From Datnioides undecimradiatus (taxonomy: Eukaryota > Chordata > Actinopteri > Lobotiformes > Datnioididae): DNA of 64,000 bases. Below the pieces are notes generated by a model, which saw only the letters and a program-made list of their open reading frames with translations, searched no databases and was not told where the DNA came from. The stretch lies in assembly GCA_008933995.1 (NCBI GenBank), contig WARS01000015.1:5521861-5585860 (forward strand). The letters run 5' to 3'. Position 1 is the first letter of the stretch; every line of letters starts with the position of its first letter. Position numbers and translations under genes: made by a program. Shown here one piece after another: positions 13,444 to 23,311 of this stretch.

Positions 13444-13791
13444 ATGGAGCTGAATGAAATAGAGAAGACGAGTCAAAAAACAGGTAGCGACAACGAGGCC
13501 TTTAAGCCAGAGGTAAGCCAAACATTTGAGCACAGCCTTGAAATGTTCCTCAAACTTAAAAAGGACTGAAAACTTCTCATAACCCCTGCAGACAGTTGCA
13601 ACATGTCCCTATTCAAGAGATTAGCTGAATGACATAGTTTAAGAATTTGAGTTATGACAATTGTTTTTTTTTTCTCAAAGGGCTTAAAAAAGTAGTATGT
13701 CTCCACTGCACAAGGTGTCACTCAACAAGTATGGTACAGTTTGTTATTCTGTGGCTTTAGTCTAAGTGGGATAAGTAAGATGTTTCTGTCC

Positions 13792-13826
<35 letters not shown>

Positions 13827-14680
13827 GTCTACGCACAAGAAAAGAGGCTCTCCTTCAAGTCAGCTGTTTGCATTTAAGCTTCTAAGTAAATATGCAAACA
13901 TCCTTAAAGCAACGTCTTAGTCTTATACACTCCTCAAGCCATGTGTGTGCATTTTTGTGTGTTTTTGACAGGAGCACGATGAGTTACACCTTGACATGGA
14001 CAATGTTTCTGAAGTTGCAGGCGATGAACACAAAAAGACAGACCGACAGAACAAAAGGTTGTGTTGTTGTTGCTGCAAACACGCACTCAGTCATGCCAGA
14101 GTCTTTTCCTAAATCACCAGCCTTTCTCTTGTCCCTTTGAAGTAACATTTACGTGCTCTCTCCTTATCTACTCCCTTATCTTTCTCGATTTTTGTGTGCA
14201 CAGCTTGCTGGAGAAGAAAATGGAGGCATTCCACGGGTATTTGGCAAAGCACAGAGACCAAATACGGCTGTTTATGCACCTGGTTTTGGCAGCAGGTAAA
14301 GTACCTTGTTAGCATCTGTTAAAGTGTAACTCAGGACTCTCAATGAGCTGCAGGTCTCTGTCTGGTCTCCACATTCAACAGTGTGTTTACATGTTAGAAT
14401 CAAAGTGAAACTTATTTCTTGTGGGTGTCTCATTAATGTTGAGACAAAGCATGCTCACTGTTCTGTACAATTGATTTTCTTTGTAAAGTACTTTTGATTC
14501 TGCAGCCACATAGGATTAAATTCTCACATCTATGCAAACAGAAAAATCAATTTCTAGTCTTGCTTTAGGACTTTCAGTCAGCACAAAGGCTTGTGAAGGG
14601 CTGTTTAATTTATCTTTGAAAACTAGCCTCAGTGGTTATCGTGGACCTCCATGCTTTGAGCCTATTGACATGAGCATATC

Positions 14681-14727
<47 letters not shown>

Positions 14728-17700
14728 ATGTGGACAATAAAACATTTTTGATTGAAGGCAATTTACCAAACAATTACTGTGATTGTTAACAGAAAAAGCT
14801 AGTAATGGCTTATCAGAACATATGTGGAATACATGTGAGTTTGTCCCAGTATTGTCCAGACTACAGACATACAGAGTGCATTAGCGTGTTGTGTGTGCAC
14901 ACGCACACACACACACACACACACAAAACACACTAATGCACTTTGTAGCTCCTATAACAATTTTAAGATGCACACACACACAAACACACACACACACTAT
15001 AAATAGTTAAATAGTTCAATTTAGGTTAAATAAATTACAACTGCAACACACCAAGAACATCTTTGCATATCCCACTATTGTGGAACTGGACAACATATCC
15101 AATCATATCCAATCATCCAGTCAGAGGTTTTTATTAATTTTAAGTGATGATTTGTTGGGACTGACTGCTGGCTCAGCCAAAGAAACAAATTAACTATTAT
15201 GTAACCAATTTTGGACCAATTTATATGGCATTGTTCCTAATTCCTAACCTATTATGTTTCAATAAAATGAATACGAAAGATGTCATCACAGATTGAATGA
15301 AATGAAAATTGTGCAGAATGGTTGCATTCATAATTCACTTCAGTATTTGGAAGTCAGTGAGGATCGCATTATCCTAGACAAGAGAACAAAAGATAAAAAG
15401 AGAAACAATCTGAGGGTTTTTTAAAAGTAAAATAATCATTTTAACTTTTCACAAGACTTTACTGATAAAATGAAGCCTTGTTGTGTATATTGTATATGTG
15501 CCATCTTGTCATAACAATGGAATGATGGAGATCTTGTGTGCAGTCATTGATAAGTCCTATTTGTCTTTTAGAGAACTGTTTAGTTTTCAGCTGTGCACCA
15601 TGTCACACCAGTTAATATAAAGGTAACATTAAGTCCTGTCCACTGCCCAACTTAAAGCAGCAAATATGAAAAGTCTCAATAAAGGGAGGTGTAAAATTAT
15701 GCCAGCGCTGTGGGATATAATTCATATTAATGCTAAATTTGTTTCAGGGTCCGTTGCCATAGTGATAGCGGCATGTGTCCTGAACTTCCACCGGGCTGTT
15801 GTGCTGCTGGTCATCTCCTTGGTAACCGTATTCTTCCTGGTCTGGGATTGGATGATGGAACGCTATGGCGACTGGGTGTGGGAGGAGCTCACTCCTATCA
15901 GAGACCTTCTCAGCAGAAACTTGTTTTGGATGAAATGGTAAGAAATGAGACACCATTCACTTGTCGTTTTAGTCTTGATCCTTTGGTGAGCACCTTCCTC
16001 ATCAATGGAAGAAGAGAGGCTTTCTTGTTCTCTCATTATAAAGGACACTGGGAAAAATGATCGACCGAATAAAAATCCCACTTAGTAGCTTTAACTAATG
16101 TATATAATGTGTGAGACAGCTCATACAGTTTGAGGGTTTCTCTGTCTCCTGGCAACGACCATGTCCTTAGACTGAGGAAATTCATTGTTCGTCAAATCAG
16201 CATGAGCACTGAATTCAAGCAGGGCAGAAAAAAGAAAACAAGCAGTTGATGGCAAAGTGTGAGAAGGACTGCCACAGTGCACATAAAGTAAAGTAATTGC
16301 ACTAGCTCAGGGGAGTTTAAGTGGCAGTTACCTCAGTAGAAAGGTGAAGCAGAGACAGAATATAGGCTTTGACAAATGTTATAACAATATAAGGAAAAAT
16401 GTAATAGATGGGTCGGATGAAAAAGTAGGGGTTGGGGTAAAGATTCACAACTTTCCTGATTACCCAGCTGTCGTGCCTTCAGGCTGCAACTACAAGACAC
16501 ATGAAACAAAGACTTTTCTGTTCCTGTTGCCAATAAAGGCTGAGTCTGATGCACACTTGCACTTTATCTTACCTTGAACTGGAGTTTATTCTGCTCTGTA
16601 TCTAGTGAGTCGAATCCTCCATGATCTACAGCTGGTTTTTATTGTTAATTTGTATTTGTTTTATACTTTCACTCCTTAAAAATATATCAGTTCTTTCTTA
16701 TTCAGTATTGTTGCTGTGTTATTAATGTCTGTCTGTAAATCAAGTTATCTTGAGAACATTAAAAAAAGTTGAAATTACATTACACATCTATGCGCTTATT
16801 AAGTTTGTGAGAGTTGAGCCTACAGCTTGTATATGCTGCCTCAGAGTGGCAGAAACTTTAATTTAATTCAGGGTTTTTATAAATGAGACACAACAAACTT
16901 CCAGCTAACCACAACTTCATAAACCTTGGTTGATCTACATGGTCAAATATCCTCAACTTAATTGTTGACAAAAGCAGTTACAAGTTGCCTTTAAACTGGT
17001 ACCATCTTAAATATGGTGTTGAATGAGTTTTTATCTGCACAGTCTCATTCCCTACTCAGCAATGCACCGGCTGAGTACCTTAGAAAGTTTCCTTTTTAAA
17101 GAGACATATTGCATTGTCTTTTAACCTGTAGGCAGCATATTACACATATGACAGATGTACAGACTCAGCCTTCCTCCCTTGCTCTTTCTGCTCCCTCTGC
17201 CTTTCTCTCTCTCTTTCTCCAGGATAACATGTATGTTGATGCTGGTGGCTGTGGTGTGCTGGGTAGCAGTGGATACAGCCCGGCGAGGGACCAGACAGCT
17301 TGTGTCATTCTTTGGTTTGATGCTCCTCATTATTTTAATGATGCTCTTTTCCAAACATCCATTCAGGGTAAGTGATGCACACACGCAGAGTGACAAATGA
17401 CTTTCTGATCATGTACACGTGTGTATTGTACATGTGTGTTGCAGTGGTCTTGGCGAACTTTACTATGGGGGATTGGGCTTCAGTTTATCTGTGGTCTGCT
17501 GATCCTCAGGACTACAATTGGCTTAGGTGCACTTCAGTTCTTTGGAAAGCAAGCACAGGCACATGTGTGTACAAACAGACAAACATTTTTTCAGTGAATA
17601 TTTCTTGTTTTCTTCCCTTGTTTCCCTGTTTTTTTCTCTTATTTCTTCTTGTTCACAGAACAGATTCAACACAGGGGGGCAAATAAGAGCAAAAGTTCTT

Positions 17701-20700
17701 GACAGCTTTGATCCAAAAACAAGTGGAGATCAAAACCAGGAACTCAATCAGCAGAGTTAAACTTAACCATAGAAGCAGGTGAAGAGTCATCAAACTGGCA
17801 AACAGGAGAGGGTTCAGACAGGTACAATAAAGGTTGTAAAGCTAGAGCAGGTGTGAACTGGACAATCTGACTGAGAACTAGAAATAAAACAGTGTGTATG
17901 AGGGGAGATGGGAAGCAGGTGAGCGAGTGGGTGGGGAAGATCAGGTGGTGGAAACGTGGAGGACAGGAGAGATGACAGTCCTTTGTTTCACTATTTTCTT
18001 TTTTATTTGATTTCCTTGTTTTAGTATGTTTCCTTCCTTTGTTTCCTACTTTTTTTGTTTTCTTTTCTTTTCGTGCCTGTGTATCCATCTTTTGTTTTTG
18101 CTGGCCATTAAAACCTACTGTTGTTTTATATGCTTTAATTTAGTACACTACTCACAATAAGTTAGGGATATTGTGAAAGACTCAGTGGATGTCATACATA
18201 CGGTGTTTGTTTCACTTCAGAGATTTTTGGGATAGGGAGGCAATTGTATTGGGGTGATAGACACAGAACTACTGGCAGAGTTCGTGACAGACCCAGGAGT
18301 GGAGCCCCACGAGTGACAGACCGCAACGATGACCAGTACCTAAGGACCTATGCACTCAGACATCGTTATGCAACTGCCACACAGCTGCAGGCCCGTTTAC
18401 GAGATGTGAGGGGTACTAGGGTTTCCAGACAAACCATTCGCAACCGACTCCACCGCTTTGGCTTGAATGCCAGACGACCGTTGCAGGTGACTCCACTGAC
18501 ACCAAGACACCGCCGTGAACGTTTGCAGTGGGCACAAGACCATGTGACCTGGACAATGCAGCAGTGGTCTACCGTCCTGTTCACTGATGAGTGTCGGGTC
18601 ACCTTGCACAGAAATGATGGTCGTCAGTGTTGCTGGAGAAGGCGAGGTGAGCGATACGCCGAGGTCAACATGGTCCCCAGGGTTCGCTTTGGTGGAGGAG
18701 GTGCAACAGTCTGGGCAGGCATCACCAGTCAGTGCAAAACAGATTTGGTTATTGTACATGGCTCAGTCACTGCACGTTCTTACCTCAGAGACATCATAGA
18801 ACCCATCATCATCCCCCAATTCCACCAGCACACCCCCAACTTTCTGTTCATGGATGATAATGCTCCACCACATTGTGCCAGAATTGTCACAGCTCGACTT
18901 CAGGAAGTCGGAGTGCCTCATATGGTATGGCCAGCAATGTCCCCTGACCTGAACCCCATAGAGCACGTCTGGGACCAGCTGAAGCAGAGACTGGATGATC
19001 GTACCCCACCCCCACGTGACCTGGCAGAACTGCGTGTAGCACTTGTGGAAGAGTGGAACACATTGCCTCAGAACAACATCATGAGGCTAGTGAGGAGCAT
19101 GAGACGTCGCTGTCAAGCTGTCATTGCGGCAAATGGTGGAAACACCCGCTACTGACATTGTCAATTTTTGTTATTTGGGGCTATCCTTGTTATTGTCTAA
19201 ATTTTTGGGGTAATAAATATTAAACTAATGAAAATGGTGTTTCTTCTCATTCATTATTAGTAATATCAAAGGGAACTTTTACTTATTTCATTAAAATTCA
19301 GACCAAATAGGAAAAGCACTCATGTAAATAACAATATCCCTAACTTATTGTGAGTAGTGTAATTCACTGCAGTTCTGAAATGTTGGTAAACATTTCTGCT
19401 GCAACTTAATTTCTACTGCTAACACTTCAAAATCTCCTCCATACAGAATTTCATGTCATTTGCAGATGTTGGGTCTAAGTTTGTGTTTGGAACTAATTTC
19501 ACAGACCAGTTCTTTGCCTTCAAGGTATGACACACACCAGTATGATAAATACACACGCAACAACACACAATGAGGCAGTTAACAGTGATTAGTGCGACCT
19601 CCTAGACATTAAAAATTGTTTTAGTTATAATCAGGTTCCTGGACTATGCAGGTTATATGTTTGGGCAAATAAACAGAAAACGTGGGTAATTCTGATCGCT
19701 GATCTGTACCTGGAAAAATGAAAGTGAAAATCTAAAAATTAAAAATTAAAATTTTGATCAATTTCCATGTAAATACAAGGATCATCACTAATATTATGTA
19801 TAATAATGATTGTGGATTTTCTCCAGGTTATGCCTATATTGGTGTTTTTAAGCTCCATCATCTCCATCCTCTACTACATTGGCTTTATGCCCTGGCTTAT
19901 TTGCAAGGTGAGGCAGTAGGAGGGTGAAATACATGAATTAAGAGAAATATCTGATGCCACATCAATTATTCTAAAGTAGTTTTTTGTACAGGAAGTTGAG
20001 TTTTAGTTTGACTATTCTGTTGATATTATATATAATATTATTATTTATTATAATTCATTGTCTACAGCTGTTTTTGTCTTTTAAATATTTCCCCAGATTG
20101 GATTCATCATGCAGGTTACCATGGGCACCTCTCCAACAGAATCAATGGCTGCAGCTGGAAATATATTCTTGGGACAGGTAAACAACAGTTTAAATGATAA
20201 ACAACAGCAACAACAAGCATATCAATGATATAAATATGTGAATCTATAAATGCACTCATCTCTAATGAACCCTGTCTGTCCTTATTACTCTTTTTCAGAC
20301 AGAATCACCTCTCTTGATTCGTCCATACATCAGCGATCTGACTCGCTCTGAGATCCATGCCGTGATGACAGGAGGTTTTGCCAGCATCTCCGGCACCATT
20401 TCAGGAGCCTTTATCTGTTTTGGGGTGAGGCGGTGAATGCATTTTTAATATTAGAAAAGATTGACTGACTTCGACACTTACCGGAGAGTGTACATAGGAG
20501 TTAAAGAGTCTGCCAGGAAGTGAATGATTGACCACTGAATTTACTTCTTGTTCTATGTGCTTCTCTTTTGAGGTTGATGCAACACACTTGTTTACGGCAT
20601 CACTGATGTCTGCTGCAGCCTCCCTGGCCATCGCCAAGACGTTCTGGCCTGAGACGGAGACCTCCAATGTAACAGCCAACCATGACCTCAAAATGGAGCA

Positions 20701-23271
20701 AGGGTAAGAGAGGACAGAATAAACAAACACATGTAAACACACATATACAATTTAAACTGTGATGAAAAAACATTTCTATCAGTCAAACAGTTTTTGTTTT
20801 TTACCATATGTAGATGCAACCATGATGGAAATATGATCTATTTAAATCTATTACAAACTGGTTAAAAATTGTTATTTTCAACATTAAGTTAAGCTTAACT
20901 TGTGATGATCTACCAACCTAGAGTAGCAACCACAATATTTTAGATGTCATCAACTTATTACCACCAGTATGTAGATGACACTGTGCTATTTTGACAAGAT
21001 GATGACCATTCAAAGGTTGCCTTTGTCTCCTCAGAGAGTGTGCGAATGTGTTAGAGGCGGCAACCCAAGGTGCAACTTGTGCTGTTGTCTTAGTGGCCAA
21101 CATTATTGTCAACCTCATTGCCTTTCTTGCAATGTTGGCCTTTTTTGATGCTGCTCTCTCCTGGCTTGGTGGGATGTTGGACTGCCCGCAGCTCAGCTTC
21201 TCGGTGCGGACCATGACATAACACCAACTCTCCAACATATACTTACTGTTAATATATTCAACATCTGTGTATGTGCACTCACTCTTCCTTTGCATTTATC
21301 CCTCTCCCTTTTAGCTGATCTGCTCTTATATGTTCATGCCTCTCTCCTTCATGATGGGTGTTTCCTGGGAGGACAGCTTCATTGTTGCTGAGCTGATTGG
21401 CATAAAGACATTTCTCAATGAGTTTGTGGCCTATCAGAAGCTATCAGAGTTAATCAATAGGCGGAAAGCAGGAGGGCCAGAATATTTGGACAACGTAAAG
21501 CAGTATATCTCTGTGAGTCTCAGTCAACATGTCTTGTGTTCATACTTCATCTTCCTTCTTCTTTCTTAAAAAGTTTTTACAGTTAGCACATAAATAAGTT
21601 CCTGACTAGCTCACTTTAAAAAAGCTATTTAGTGGTAACAATCAATCATTGGTGTGCTGGTGAGATTTTTTTTTATTATTTAAACATAGAGATCCTTTTT
21701 AACTTTGTTAAACTTAACCTTCGTATTTTTTTTTTATTGTTTTTTCTTGTGCACTCACATGAGGATGCACACATATTTGCACAAGGAATTTTACCTCAAA
21801 TTAACCCCTCCCGACAGTCAGAGTCTGCACCCTTGATTAGATGTCGTCATGCGTTTGCAAATCAGATCTTAAAATCAAATCTGATCTTATATTTCTAGAT
21901 CGGCTTGCAGCCTCAAAGGGGCTGCAACGATCATTTCTAACATGTTTGATAATCTAATTTCTTAAAAAAAAATCTTAATGATTATGTCTCCACTTTATTG
22001 GCAGCACCAAAGAGCAACAAGCAGGAGTGTATCCATGGAAACAAGCGTGCACGGAAGTGAATGAGAGGGGAAATAACTGCGCGTGTGCGCCTGTTACAGT
22101 CTAACTCCTGAGGCTATCGTTAACCAGCGTGCCACTGTCGATAAATATTAGACGTGGTTAAAATCTCACCTCCGGTTCTCTGTAAGGAACGGACAGCCTC
22201 TGTTGACCGCTTCAACCCAACCATTTCATCCACACTCGTTCAGCCCTGCGCTTTCTTTCCACAGCAAATTACCACAGCAGGTTGTAGCACCATGTAGGTC
22301 CCCCTGTAAGAACACGTGAAATAATGTGAGACCACCTGAAATAACGCGATATCACATAGGGCGGTACATTCAACGCTCTTCAGGCGCGATTATTTTTAAG
22401 TTATTAAGATCCTGTAGCCTGTGATATGACACTTTTGTCTACATCCTGTGTATCCATGTTTGAGATTATAGAGAATATAATCTGTGAACCGGCTGGATCA
22501 ACATGGTGGGAGAAATGATAGTGGTCAATGTAGGACTCAATGACCAGGTGTTTGCACCCACGAAACACCTGGAGTTGTACCCTTAATATGTAATCAGAAT
22601 GAGGACAGGTATGAGCAGTTAGAATGAGGCATTTTCAGTTAACTTCCATTTAGCTCTCTGAATACTGTTAGTCTCCTGACTTTCCTTATGGAATTGCAAT
22701 TATGATTAAAATATTCTGACGCTGTCTAAGATCACAAACATTTTAAAAGACATAATTTCCCACTGTCTTGATATATTGGCATCTAATATTTGGAAAAGAC
22801 TAAACAAATTAACCATGTAGTTGTGTTTTGAGTAATAAGTCTAGTATCATACAGGCATATAAGTAAATGTGTTTTTGATATATATATATATATATATATN
22901 GTGTTTTGAAAGTGTGCTGATGTTATGTGTGTTTGAGAATGAGGATTTGTGAGCTTCCTTTTGTTTCCTGGGACGTAATGCAGCCACAGGCTAAATAATT
23001 TTCAGAATTTTCATCCTGTAAATTTCTACAGTATGCATGCAGCAGGGATTGTATCAGGTGCTGTCTACTCTGTTTCAATAACCAGTTTACTTTCTACATG
23101 TTTTGCATTTTCCTTTTTGTCTGTTTGCTGGCTAACAGCTCATTAGGTGCCACTCACACAATGCTCCAACCAACATCCCCAGAGAAGCAAAATTGGAAAA
23201 TCCGCACAAAGCGTAGGTTGCAATGGTTTCGGAGTGGACCTGAAAGATAAAAATTGTTAATATATGTATGT

Positions 23272-23311
<40 letters not shown>

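Larger units (their letters stand above)
14296..17222. other. slc28a3 introns 3 and 4
   Basis: Outside exon 4 (15748-15937) this stretch contains only AT-rich intron sequence, the microsatellites noted separately and further CA runs near 14971-14996. No other gene or RNA was recognised. Confidence 0.5.

Noticed and set aside
18397-18759. Minus-strand open frames inside the Tc1 element
   Set aside because: Antisense shadows of the transposase frame.
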